A DNA stretch of 64,000 bases, from assembly GCA_944800085.1 (NCBI GenBank), contig CALYLO010000001.1:1265001-1329000 (forward strand), in the 5' to 3' direction. How positions within the stretch are numbered: position 1 is the stretch's first letter; the number at the start of each line of letters is the position of its first letter. Position numbers and translations under genes: made by a program. Positions 1 through 8,308 of the stretch are shown piece after piece. A model generated the notes under the pieces. That model searched no databases. It was not told the origin of the DNA and worked only from the letters and a program-made list of their open reading frames with translations. This stretch comes from Paenibacillus melissococcoides. Lineage in GTDB: Bacteria; Bacillota; Bacilli; Paenibacillales; Paenibacillaceae.

Positions 1-972
1 GACGATGATCCGATTCATCAGAAGGTCTTGGAAAATCTGCTCTCCCCTGATCGCTTCCGGCTTACCTCGGTGTCCAGCGGGGAAGAGGCGTTATTGCAGA
101 TTCGGCACTTCCGGAACTGGGATCTGGTCTTGCTTAATCTGATGATCTCCGGCATGTCGGGCTTGGAGGTATGCCGGCGCATACGGGAGATGCATTCCTT
201 GTTCGAGCTGCCGGTTCTGATGCTGACGGGACGGGGACGGACCGATGATGCGCTCGCCGCTTATTCGGCGGGGGCGAATGACTTTGTGGCGAAGCCGATA
301 GACTCCGCCGAGCTGCGGGCCCGCGTGCGGACGCTGCTCCTGATGAAGCATTCGGCGAATGAGCGCTTCCGTATGGAAATGGCTTTTTTGCAGGCGCAAA
401 TCAAGCCCCATTTTATTTTCAACACGTTGAATTCGCTTGTCTCGCTCAGTGAAGACGATCCGGAGCAGATGCGCGAGCTGCTTGTCGAATTCAGCAATTA
501 TTTGCGGCAGAGCTTCCGCTTCGATAATGTGGAGCCATTGGTCCCGCTCGAACGAGAGCTTCAACTGGTACGTTCTTACTTATACATAGAAAAGATCAGG
601 TTCGGGGACCGGTTGCAATTTACGATTGATCTGCCTGAATCGCATCGGCTGCGTATCCCGCCGCTATCTATTCAGCCGATCGTGGAGAACGCCGTGCACC
701 ACGGAATTATGAAACGAATGGGCGGCGGCACGATCCATATTCGCGTCTATATGGAGGACCAACATTACTGCATCGAGGTCTGCGATGACGGGGTCGGCAT
801 CTCGGCCGAGCGGCAGGAGCAACTGCTGGCGAAGAGCGCGACCAGCGGAATCGGGCTCAAAAATATTGACTACCGATTGCGGCAGCTGTTCGGCACGGGC
901 ATCTCGGTTCGAAGCGCCCCGATGGAGGGGACCTGCGTCAAATTTTGCGTTCCGTGCGAGACAGAGAACTAA
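1..972 (+). CDS. hybrid sensor kinase, C-terminal part (receiver + YesM/LytS-type kinase), 5' truncated by window edge
   Basis: The frame is open from base 1 (DDDPIHQKVL, the acidic pocket of a receiver), so the gene starts upstream. The receiver covers roughly residues 1-115, with the conserved Thr (MLTG) and Lys (VAKPID). The position that should hold the phosphoacceptor Asp reads LLNLMISGMSG, with Asn at codon 136-138. A His_kinase domain follows (FLQAQIKPHFIFNTLN, phosphorylatable His), then HATPase_c with the N box (IVENAVHHG), DDGVGIS and SGIGLKN. This order matches the end of 7TM-DISM-type hybrid kinases common in Paenibacillus. The input signal is unknown because the sensor part lies outside the window. 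A terminator follows directly. Confidence 0.9.
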   Translation, partial: DDDPIHQKVLENLLSPDRFRLTSVSSGEEALLQIRHFRNWDLVLLNLMISGMSGLEVCRRIREMHSLFELPVLMLTGRGRTDDALAAYSAGANDFVAKPIDSAELRARVRTLLLMKHSANERFRMEMAFLQAQIKPHFIFNTLNSLVSLSEDDPEQMRELLVEFSNYLRQSFRFDNVEPLVPLERELQLVRSYLYIEKIRFGDRLQFTIDLPESHRLRIPPLSIQPIVENAVHHGIMKRMGGGTIHIRVYMEDQHYCIEVCDDGVGISAERQEQLLAKSATSGIGLKNIDYRLRQLFGTGISVRSAPMEGTCVKFCVPCETEN

Positions 973-974
973 GC

Positions 975-1027
975 AGGGGGCTGACGACGAGGTCATATTG
1001 ACCTTAAGGCAGCCCCCTAGCTGTTTT
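975..1027. terminator. rho-independent terminator, probably bidirectional
   Basis: The arms AGGGGGCTG and CAGCCCCCT enclose a small inner hairpin and are followed by a short T-run. It lies between the kinase gene and the convergent small gene at 1029-1208 and could serve both. Confidence 0.75.
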
Positions 1028-1028
1028 A

Positions 1029-1208
1029 TCAACCCAATTGAACGATTCGCTCAAGGTCAGGAGTTACAGAGATATCATCATTTTTCTTTTTTTGTGCCGC
1101 CCGTCTCTTTTGATGATAATGGCGCTTGCACAAATTTTTCGCATAGTGACGTTCCTTGCAGCCTTCTTCGCTGCACAGTCGTTGTGTTGCCATTCTAGGT
1201 CTGCCCAT
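1029..1208 (-). CDS. small Cys/His-rich putative zinc-binding protein (59 aa)
   Basis: This short minus-strand gene starts at an ATG eight bases downstream of a GGGGAGGT ribosome site and ends in TGA. The 59-residue product holds CSEEGC, then LCKRHYHQKRR, a C-x4-C-x9-C-x2-H pattern like the small zinc knuckles attached to phage HNH nucleases and to short stand-alone bacterial proteins. A Lys/Arg-rich middle and an acidic C-terminal tail suggest nucleic acid binding, but that is inference. A second in-frame ATG lies five codons downstream; the first fits the ribosome site better. It converges on the kinase gene and shares its terminator. Confidence 0.6.
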   Translation of the reverse strand: MGRPRMATQRLCSEEGCKERHYAKNLCKRHYHQKRRAAQKKKNDDISVTPDLERIVQLG

Positions 1209-1574
1209 GAGTACCTCCCCTTGTGACTATGTATTTATACCTAATTGTAGATGTTAAGAATGAACAATTTCTGAACCAAATAAGCCAAAAGATACTGGAA
1301 AACATAAAAAAAGGATTTAATTGAATAAAAATATAAACTTTTTTTGATATCGTTAACTACAATAATAAGATTTTGTGTTGTCATTTTACAAGGAGTAAAT
1401 AAAAAGTTGTGGTTCGAAGGTCTCTGGAAACGGGTGTTCCCAATATATGCCTTTCCTCTTGGATCGGGAGGTTCGATTCGAGGTTCCCCCGGGGCGCAAT
1501 TTCTGATAGGATAGTCGGTGGAAGCCTTTCCATATAAATATTAAAGGCGATGGATGAAAGAGAGGTGCAGTGCG
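1209..1574. other. AT-rich intergenic region upstream of the GH85 gene
   Basis: Between about 1230 and 1390 the base composition is much lower in GC than in either neighbour. A TTGAAT / TGATAT pair 18 bases apart near 1320-1350 is a weak promoter candidate for the GH85 gene. No gene was recognised, and no signal-peptide coding sequence was found in any frame leading into the GH85 gene. Confidence 0.4.
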
Positions 1575-4394
1575 ATGAGTGCAGATAATTCATCACGCAG
1601 CAGCAATGACAAGCAGCATGTAGGGGAAGATTGGTCAGCGGCCCGGGAGACCCCGAGAGGGCCGGGACAGCCATACCTCCACGGCTACAATGCCAAGGAA
1701 TTGAAAGCGTGGTCACCCGACACGGATCCGTATGCCCGCTTTTTTCGCTCACGGGTGCCGCTCGCGAAGCGGATCGCGCCGTTCGCCCCGACCCAAGCGC
1801 ATTCTGCGCTGACGTATCAGGCGAAGGTGATGAACTTGTCCGCCGATTACGACAAGGAGGAATGGTTCGGAGCCTGCCGCTATAATGACAGCTTCAGCAG
1901 GAATGTCCTGAAGTTCTGGCAGTACCAAGATATTTATGCGGCATGGCATGGGCTGCCGGTATATGGTTCACCGGAGGATAAGCGGCAATACGGCGTCGTG
2001 AATCTTCCGAATCCGGCGTATACCGACGCCGCGCACCGCAACGGTGTCATCAGCCTGGGCGGCTGGTTCTGGCCGCGCGACACCGATTTCGGCGAGCTGG
2101 TCGAGGAGACGGAAGACGGACGCTTCCCGGTCGCCGACAAAATGATCGAGATGGCGGCGTATTTCGGGTTCGACGGCTACTTCGTCAACCAGGAGGCGAG
2201 CATCAGTGAAGAACATGCCGCTCAATTGATGAAGATGCTGAAATATATGCGCGAGAGCGGGCTGTACTTGAGCTGGTACGACAGTCTGGCGCCGAATGGC
2301 GAACTTCAATATATCAATTTCTTCAATGAGATGAATGCGCCATGGGTTCTGGATCAGCGGGACGGCCGCCAGCCGAACGACAGCATATTCATTAACTACG
2401 CGTATACGCCGGAGCGGCTGGAGAACAGCTATGCATATGCGAAGAAGATTGGACTGGACCCGTACGAAGCGCTCTATGCCGGAGTGGAAAATGACAAGTT
2501 CCGCTTCGAGCGCGGCAATGAGCTGAAATCGATTTTCCGTGATGACGAGGCGCGCACTCCGCGCACCAGCGTGGCGTTGTTCGGCACCGATATGGTATGG
2601 TACCGCGGACCGAATCCGTCGGATCCGAAGATGCAGCAATATATCGAGCACCGCGAGCGCATATACTGGTCCGGCGCCAAGGGCAATCCGGCACAAAGCG
2701 GACGCGGCATCGGCTCGGAAGGAGAGAGCTGGGACGGGCTGGCTCATTTTATACCGGAGCGCTCAGTTATCGGTTCGTATCCGTTTGTCACGCGTTTCAA
2801 CAACGGGCACGGGCTCGCCTTCTTCTTGAACGGAGAGGTGGCCAGCCGCAAAGGCTGGAACAACGTAAGCGCCCAAGAATTGCTTCCGACCTGGCAATGG
2901 TGGGTTGATTCCGAAGGGAATCCGCTTGCCGTAGATTATGATTACAGCACAGCCTGGAACGGCGGCTCGTCCATCAAAGCGGAAGGACTGCTGGAACCGG
3001 GAAGCAGCACAGACATTCGTCTGTTCAAGACGGATTTGCCAACAGATACGGACGTGTTGTTATCGCTAACCTGCAAGCTTGACTGGTCGTATGCCGGGAA
3101 TCCTTCGCAGGATGACAAGCGGGACTCCGCTCTGCTGCAACTGCAAATGCTTTTATACTATCAGGACCAGCCGGAGACGCCGGAGGTTCGGTCTTTCGAT
3201 GCGGTACCTGGCACAGAATGGACGACGCTAGCGATGCATCTTGCAGGCAGAACGAAGCGCCGGATCGCCGCTATCGGCATCCGCATCTCATCCGAAGCGG
3301 AGAAGAGCGTCGGGGTCAAGGTGAGCTTGGGTGAATTGAAGCTGATCGAGGAAGCGGTGCCGATGCCTGTTCCGGCTGCCCCATCCGGCTTCCAAGTAGA
3401 ACATGCATACTTCAGTGAGGAGCAAGCTTCTCTCATATTGTCTTGGCGATTGGCCGATGATGGTGTTATCGATAACTTATGGTATTATGACTTGTATCGA
3501 GTGAAGGATGGGAAGCGGGAAGCGATAGGCAGAATCTTCGATGACGTGTTCTATGTCAAATCCGTCGAGCGGCTCGGAGAGACCGAGCTTACCCTCGAAG
3601 CGGTAGCCGTGAATAAGGAAGGAGTTGCAGGACCGCCGGCCGTCGCCGTATGGTCGTGGGGAGACGGCGAAGCCGTCGATGCCCAAGCTGGGCCATACCC
3701 GGCTGAGAACCTGCAGCCACAATTCAACACGGAAGAGGATATTGTGCTTGAGCCAAGCTGGAGCCGGTATTTGAATATCCGCGTCGAGCCGGCGTGGGCG
3801 GATAATCTGTCACTGACATGGACCTCCAGCAATGAACGCGCCGTGACCGTCAATGAGCGTGGCCAGATTACGGCCGTGGCACCGGGCGAGGCGATCGTCA
3901 CTGCGGCTACAGGCAAGCTGGCAGGCCAAGAAGGCCCATCGCTGGAGATAAAAGTGAGTGTCGTCGCGCCAGAGGCGGCCCCGGAAGGCGGCGTCACGCT
4001 CGAAGCGGAGCACTACGACCGTTCGAACGGACTGTTTGTCCCAGGCACATATGTGCATGTGCGCGATTTGCATTTCGCCAACTGGATGGCGTTCGATGAT
4101 GTCGACTTCGGTGCGCAAGGCGTGACCCGCATTACCGTTCGCGCTGCCGTATTGACGGAAGAGACACGAATGCTCATTCATATCGGCGATGCGGAAGGCC
4201 CGCTGGTTGCGGATATGGAGCTGCCATTGAAGGACGGCAAGCTGGCGCCGTTCTATCATAATTATTCAATGGAGCTGGCACAGCCGCTTACCGGACGCCA
4301 GACACTGTATATCACCTTCCAAAACCCAAATATCCGCCGTTGGCAAATCCGGGATACGGGGATTGCGGACATCGATTGGATCCACTTTTCATAA
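1575..4394 (+). CDS. endo-beta-N-acetylglucosaminidase, GH85 family
   Basis: The product should cleave the chitobiose core of N-linked glycans. The catalytic region (about residues 30-400) holds GGWFWPRDTDF and DGYFVNQEAS, the GH85 signature in which Asn and Glu two residues apart (about 205 and 207) assist and protonate the substrate. A jelly-roll-like middle follows, then a Big_2-type fold (LTWTSSNERAVTV, near 755) and a carbohydrate-binding-like C-terminus (VTLEAEHYDRSNG onward). I chose the ATG at 1575 because GAGGTG lies upstream at usual spacing; an in-frame ATG at 1554 has no ribosome site. There is no signal peptide, odd for an enzyme with surface-type accessory domains. A terminator follows. 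Confidence 0.88.
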   Translation: MSADNSSRSSNDKQHVGEDWSAARETPRGPGQPYLHGYNAKELKAWSPDTDPYARFFRSRVPLAKRIAPFAPTQAHSALTYQAKVMNLSADYDKEEWFGACRYNDSFSRNVLKFWQYQDIYAAWHGLPVYGSPEDKRQYGVVNLPNPAYTDAAHRNGVISLGGWFWPRDTDFGELVEETEDGRFPVADKMIEMAAYFGFDGYFVNQEASISEEHAAQLMKMLKYMRESGLYLSWYDSLAPNGELQYINFFNEMNAPWVLDQRDGRQPNDSIFINYAYTPERLENSYAYAKKIGLDPYEALYAGVENDKFRFERGNELKSIFRDDEARTPRTSVALFGTDMVWYRGPNPSDPKMQQYIEHRERIYWSGAKGNPAQSGRGIGSEGESWDGLAHFIPERSVIGSYPFVTRFNNGHGLAFFLNGEVASRKGWNNVSAQELLPTWQWWVDSEGNPLAVDYDYSTAWNGGSSIKAEGLLEPGSSTDIRLFKTDLPTDTDVLLSLTCKLDWSYAGNPSQDDKRDSALLQLQMLLYYQDQPETPEVRSFDAVPGTEWTTLAMHLAGRTKRRIAAIGIRISSEAEKSVGVKVSLGELKLIEEAVPMPVPAAPSGFQVEHAYFSEEQASLILSWRLADDGVIDNLWYYDLYRVKDGKREAIGRIFDDVFYVKSVERLGETELTLEAVAVNKEGVAGPPAVAVWSWGDGEAVDAQAGPYPAENLQPQFNTEEDIVLEPSWSRYLNIRVEPAWADNLSLTWTSSNERAVTVNERGQITAVAPGEAIVTAATGKLAGQEGPSLEIKVSVVAPEAAPEGGVTLEAEHYDRSNGLFVPGTYVHVRDLHFANWMAFDDVDFGAQGVTRITVRAAVLTEETRMLIHIGDAEGPLVADMELPLKDGKLAPFYHNYSMELAQPLTGRQTLYITFQNPNIRRWQIRDTGIADIDWIHFS

Positions 4395-4404
4395 GATTAC
4401 TATA

Positions 4405-4448
4405 GGCTGCCGACCCTGGGCATAAATCCGGGGGTGGCGGCTTTTTTA
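4405..4448 (+). terminator. rho-independent terminator of the GH85 gene
   Basis: GCTGCCGACCC pairs with GGGGTGGCGGC, followed by six Ts. Confidence 0.8.
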
Positions 4449-4666
4449 TATCAAAGGGAGAGCATGCCCGCAAACTAAAGTAATTCGCAGGATTGCAAAA
4501 TACAACAAGCGCATGCTCGTGTGACCCTATGTAAAGTCGAAATAGCGAGCTCGGTCATATTAGCGCGCAAATTATACAGCAAGTTCATATTACCGAGTTA
4601 GCAGGTTCGGATGACTATGCAAGAGTAAAAAATATATCCGTCCAAAAGACCAGCAAGCTCGGAAAA

Positions 4667-5587
4667 TTAAGCGGCTTTCCGGTTGTAAGAACGACTGCGA
4701 GGAGAACGTATGGAAGCGCCGAGAAGGAGTGGCCGAATCGCTATCGACATGCACAGCTGAAGCAGCCGCTGCATAGTGCATTCGTGCTCAACGAGTGCAT
4801 TATAACGAAAGCTAAATTCATCCAAATAAGCCTGCAAATATTTTGAGCCAATACCGTGAAATGTATTGTTCATCCAGCGCCAGGCTTTACGGAAGGTCTG
4901 ATATAGGCGGCTATTTCGGCGTACTTGGATGTGGAATCGGTTGATGTAGGTTTCGTCTGGATTTTCCGTATGCCACGCTGCAAAATGGTCACAGCCGCTT
5001 GGCAGCAAAAGTTTTTTGCTGCAATGTTTTGGGTCAACTTTCTTCATCTTTAATAAGCCAGTATGTGCAGATGTACCCGTCACGGATTCCGCAATAATCA
5101 ATGGACATTCTTTCGGATGAAGCTCGATGGGGGACCGAATGGAACGTCCGTAGAACGCCACAATGCCCTGAATAATGCCGGGTAGAGGGTGATTGGCGTC
5201 ACGATGGCTGATTGCAGCTCTAATCTTATGCAGGATTAACCATGCTGTCTTGTAGGTGACTTGAATGATCGATTGCAGTTGGACGGCATTAATTCCTTTA
5301 TCTGAACGGGAGACGAGCCACAGCGCGATAAGCCACTTCCGAAGGGAAGTACGGCTTCCCTCCATGACCGTTCCCGCTGTTATGGAGGCTTGATATCCGC
5401 AGGCGCTGCATTGATGGAGAGGGAGTCGGCGACTCTTGATGAGATAAGCATGGCTATGACTGCAGCGTGGGCAGACGAAGCCCTGCGGCCATTTCAGTTG
5501 AGTAAGAAATGCAGCACAGTCCGATTCTGTAGGAAACTGATGCTCCAATTGTTCCACACTGTCGATATCCTCCCAATTCACCATCAT
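4667..5587 (-). CDS. IS1595-like transposase homologue, probably catalytically dead
   Basis: The 306-residue product has the IS1595 architecture: an N-terminal zinc ribbon (CPRC, then CSAC about 25 residues on), the helix-rich RKWLIALWL region, and the C-terminal NNTFHGIGSKYLQAYLDEF block of DDE_Tnp_IS1595 proteins. Where the family has EVDExYIGG this protein reads IVAFYGRSIR, and the TDGW-type second acidic motif reads SGCDHFAAWH, so the catalytic carboxylates appear lost (aligned by eye). The start is the ATG at 5587, seven bases after GGAGG; an upstream ATG overlaps that ribosome site. I could not delimit terminal inverted repeats. A strong promoter with two LexA boxes precedes it. It may be a domesticated DNA-binding gene or a decayed IS. 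Confidence 0.75.
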   Translation of the reverse strand: MMVNWEDIDSVEQLEHQFPTESDCAAFLTQLKWPQGFVCPRCSHSHAYLIKSRRLPLHQCSACGYQASITAGTVMEGSRTSLRKWLIALWLVSRSDKGINAVQLQSIIQVTYKTAWLILHKIRAAISHRDANHPLPGIIQGIVAFYGRSIRSPIELHPKECPLIIAESVTGTSAHTGLLKMKKVDPKHCSKKLLLPSGCDHFAAWHTENPDETYINRFHIQVRRNSRLYQTFRKAWRWMNNTFHGIGSKYLQAYLDEFSFRYNALVEHECTMQRLLQLCMSIAIRPLLLGASIRSPRSRSYNRKAA

Positions 5588-5622
5588 GACAACCTCCATA
5601 TATTTCTGAAATATAGGATCGA

Positions 5623-5675
5623 GAACAAATGTTCTTTATGATTTTGATTATACCAAACATTTGTTCTTATGTCTA
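5623..5675 (-). promoter_or_regulatory. sigma-A promoter with two LexA (SOS) boxes
   Basis: Read on the minus strand, a -35 TAGACA (5670-5675) and a perfect -10 TATAAT (5647-5652) stand 17 bases apart. GAACAAATGTTT sits inside the spacer (5655-5666), and GAACATTTGTTC, a perfect GAAC-N4-GTTC Gram-positive LexA site, sits just downstream of the -10 (5623-5634). Together they form a 12-base inverted repeat. Both positions would block RNA polymerase. The only gene downstream is the IS1595-like one. Confidence 0.75.
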
Positions 5676-5829
5676 GCGTAAGAAGGTAATTCAAGGAAAA
5701 TATCATTTCTATCCATCGTGCGGGTATCCTTAATGAACATATATCTTCACTATCCCCTTAAGACAGAAAGCAGGTTAAATTCACGGCAAAATTTTAAAAC
5801 TTTTACCCTAGATAGAATAAGGAAGTGGT

Positions 5830-6150
5830 ATAAGCCTAGGACTGAGGACAGGAAAGCCAGGATGATAGTGGAGACGCAATAGGAGCCGAGATGTTGGGGA
5901 AGAGCGTAGGTAGAACTGAGACGATGGGATAACGACCATAAGAGCTTAAGATGGTGAACAATCAACCCCAGCTATGTTGAACTGATTTGATGGGATAGTG
6001 AAGATAAGGGTGTAAAGATGATTGGTAGAGAGGCAGTAGGTGCTGAATCGATGGGATAGTGACAATATGGAGCGTCCAGGTGATGGAGCCAACGACAGTT
6101 AGAGCTGAACCGACGGGATAGCGACCAAAAGAGTGCTGGGACCAATGGGG
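5830..6150. repeat. degenerate tandem repeat, about four units of 61-66 bp
   Basis: A core resembling GATGGGATAGTGACNATA recurs at 5923, 5989, 6050 and 6112, giving periods of 66, 61 and 62 bases, with the preceding GCTGAACTGA-like stretch also conserved. It fills most of the 600-base gene-free stretch between the LexA promoter and the urease remnants. No convincing gene lies here; on the minus strand the repeats read as short peptides of the form SLSHRLSST, broken by stops. Confidence 0.6.
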
Positions 6151-6260
6151 AGTAGGCGGGATTGGGTTGGGCGTTTTTTGGCGTTTTTTGTTTTATTTCA
6201 TGGGAAATTTTTTTCTGCGATGGGAATTGGTTTACTTAAAAAGTTTGCTTAAATGGATGA

Positions 6261-6443
6261 AAAAAAGCGCGCTCGATCCGGGAGATGGGCAATCGCCATT
6301 TGCCGGCGCAGTTCGAGGGGGACGCGATGGTCGTTCAGTACGACTATCTGGTGGAAGAACAGTTGACGCAGGACGGAATTCCCTTTGCCCGCGAGAACAA
6401 GAAAATGAAGCAAGCGTTTCGCCATGTCGGACATAAGCACTAG
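6261..6443 (+). pseudogene. ureE: ureE remnant (urease nickel metallochaperone, C-terminal part)
   Basis: The frame shows the UreE core motif [14 protein letters not shown], then [18 protein letters not shown] and a His-bearing tail (HVGHKH). A complete UreE has about 150 residues; the N-terminal two thirds are missing and no start codon or ribosome site is present. Upstream sequence changes character near 6260, marking the deletion edge. The reading frame overlaps the start of the ureF relic, as in intact ureEF operons. Confidence 0.8.
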
Positions 6444-6511
6444 CTCGCTGCTTACGCTGCTGCAGTGGTGCGACTCACTGCTCATGCCTCATCTGGGCGC
6501 ATTCCAGACGC
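6424..6511 (+). pseudogene. ureF: ureF remnant (urease accessory protein, N-terminal stub)
   Basis: An ATG overlapping the end of ureE opens a frame reading [21 protein letters not shown], which matches the first residues of UreF (LLQLxDSxxPxGAFSHS). It then runs directly into the P-loop region of UreG out of frame. About 200 UreF residues plus the first residues of UreG are therefore missing in one deletion with its junction near 6509-6512. Confidence 0.75.
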
Positions 6512-7093
6512 CCTGTGGGTGCAGGCAAAACGATGCTGGTCGAAAAGATTACCCGCAGAATGCACGGCAAATATAGCATGGCTGTCATCACGAATGACAT
6601 TTATACGAAGGAGGACGCGAAGATTCTGATGCGCATCGGCGTTCTGCCCGAGGACCGCATTGTCGGCGTGGAGACGGGCGGCTGCCCGCATACCGCGATT
6701 CGGGAGGATGCATCGATGAATTTCGCGGCGATCGATGAGCTTGTATCCCGCCACCCGGATCTGGAGATCATCTTCGTAGAGAGCGGCGGCGACAATCTGG
6801 CCGCGACGTTCAGCCCCGAGCTCGTCGACTTCTCCATCTATATTATCGACGTGGCCCAGGGGGAGAAGATTCCGCGCAAAGGCGGACAAGGCATGATCAA
6901 ATCCGATTTGTTCATTATTAACAAGACGGACCTGGCTCCTTATGTCGGCGCGGATTTGAAGGTGATGGAGGCGGACACGCTGACGTTCCGCGGCAATAAG
7001 CCGTATATTTTCACGAATCTGAAGGATGAGCAGGGGCTCGATGAAGTCGTCGACTGGATTGAAAAAAATGTCCTGCTATCCGGCTTGGAGTAA
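6512..7093 (+). pseudogene. ureG: ureG remnant (urease accessory GTPase, N-terminus deleted)
   Basis: UreG is the SIMIBI-class GTPase that drives nickel insertion into urease. From [12 protein letters not shown] (P-loop) to the end the sequence is intact: NDIYTKEDA, the conserved [31 protein letters not shown] and NKTDLAP (guanine specificity). The first residues before the P-loop are missing and the upstream junction is out of frame with ureF, so no normal start exists; GTG at 6515 could initiate only inside the P-loop. The body is well conserved, suggesting recent inactivation. Confidence 0.85.
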
Positions 7094-7917
7094 GATAGCG
7101 TCTGGACAGGCCAACTGGACCTGAAGGTTGAGCAACGGGGCGGCCGTTCGGCCGCTTTCCGCCAATATCACCAGGGGGCATACAAAATCGCCCGCCCCAT
7201 CTATCCGGACGGAAGCGGGCAGGTGCATTATTACGTCATGAATCTGGGGGCGGATACGTCGGCGGCGACCGGTACCGGATGGAGCTCGAGCTGGGGGAAG
7301 GCGCGTCTTCGCTGATAACGACGCAGTCTTCCACCAAAATTTATCGCACGCCGAAGGAGCCGGTATTCCAATGGACGCGCATCGCGCTGGAGGCAGGAAG
7401 CTATCTGGAGTGGCTGCCCGATTCGGTTATTGCCTACCGCGGCTCCAGGTATCGGCAGCAGACCGACATCCGGATGGACCGAAGCGGCGCGCTTATTCTG
7501 GGGGAAATCGTAACCCCTGGCTGGTCCCCGGATGGAGAGCATTTCTCGTACGATGAGATTGCGCTGAAGACGATGATTGAGATGGACGGGGCGCCTGTGC
7601 TGTTCGATCATCTAAGGCTCCGTCCCGGCGAGCAGCCGATTCGCGGACTTGGCCGCATGGACGGACATACGCATGTCGGATCGCTGTTCGTCATCGGCGC
7701 GCTTGCGACCCGCGCGTTCATCGAGGAGTTGGCCGAGACGCTCGATCTGAGCCGGGTGGAAGGCTGCATCGGGCTGTCGGATCTCCTTATTCCCGGCTTC
7801 GGCGTGCGCATGCTGGGCGATTCGACGCAGGCCATCGAGTCGCTATTCGGACGAATCGCCAATGCGGTGCGGGAGCGCTGGTTCGGTTGGGGACCGATTT
7901 CTCTGCGCAAATATTGA
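7094..7917 (+). pseudogene. ureD: ureD (ureH) with frameshift and no clear start
   Basis: UreD is the urease accessory scaffold. Immediately after the ureG stop, in the same frame, comes VWTGQLDLKVEQRGG, typical of the UreD start region, but without an initiation codon. The frame breaks at the G-run 7246-7250: one more G would give MNLGGGYVGGDRYRMELEL. From there to 7917 the protein is normal (LITTQSSTKIYR, the GHTHVGSLFV stretch). Either a one-base deletion or a sequencing error; given the ureE, ureF and ureG damage the cluster is dead in any case. Confidence 0.82.
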
Positions 7918-8044
7918 TTCCTATTCCAGGCTGTTCCATGTACAATGTACAGAGGAGCAGCCTTCTGCGTGTTGAGATCATCCGTCTGATCAGGTGATTC
8001 TCTTCACATGGAAAGGATACATAGAGAAAGGTGGTACTGCTTCC

Positions 8045-8308
8045 ATGAAGCCATTGATTTGTACATCATGTCAGAAACCGTTGAATGCGTCGCAATGGAG
8101 CAGCGACGGAAAATATAAGTCTTGCCCGAGCTGCAGCACGCGCAACGGAACGGAACACGTATTCTTCCCTTATCCCGACAGTTTCGGCACGACGCCAAAA
8201 CGGGCTACGGCCGCCCACCCCGAAGGGCCGCAAAGCCACTGCACAAGCTGCCGCGGAACCGGGTCTTCCGCAGGCTTGCCGATTCTGTGCAGCGCCGTTG
8301 AGCGCTAG
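8045..8308 (+). CDS. small zinc-ribbon-like protein of unknown function (87 aa)
   Basis: ATG lies ten bases after AAAGGTGG. The protein carries two Cys pairs near its start (CTSC at about 6-9, CPSC at about 28-31) and a third near the end (CTSC), with a conserved-looking middle (HVFFPYPDSFGTT). It resembles a group of hypothetical Paenibacillus proteins, but I do not know a function. It stands alone after the urease relics. Confidence 0.6.
   Translation: MKPLICTSCQKPLNASQWSSDGKYKSCPSCSTRNGTEHVFFPYPDSFGTTPKRATAAHPEGPQSHCTSCRGTGSSAGLPILCSAVER

Noticed and set aside
91..564. Long minus-strand frames opposite the kinase gene, and similar long antisense frames over GH85, gcvP, the SLH protease and the aldo/keto reductase
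   Set aside because: They mirror GC-rich coding sequence on the other strand, lack ribosome sites and family motifs, and disappear where the real gene ends.
4448..4666. Search for the left terminal repeat of an IS1595 element
   Set aside because: No stretch here matches the inverse of the sequence upstream of the gene; element boundaries could not be supported.
5750..5965. 71-residue minus-strand frame in the tandem repeat
   Set aside because: No ribosome site, and the sequence is explained by the repeat units.
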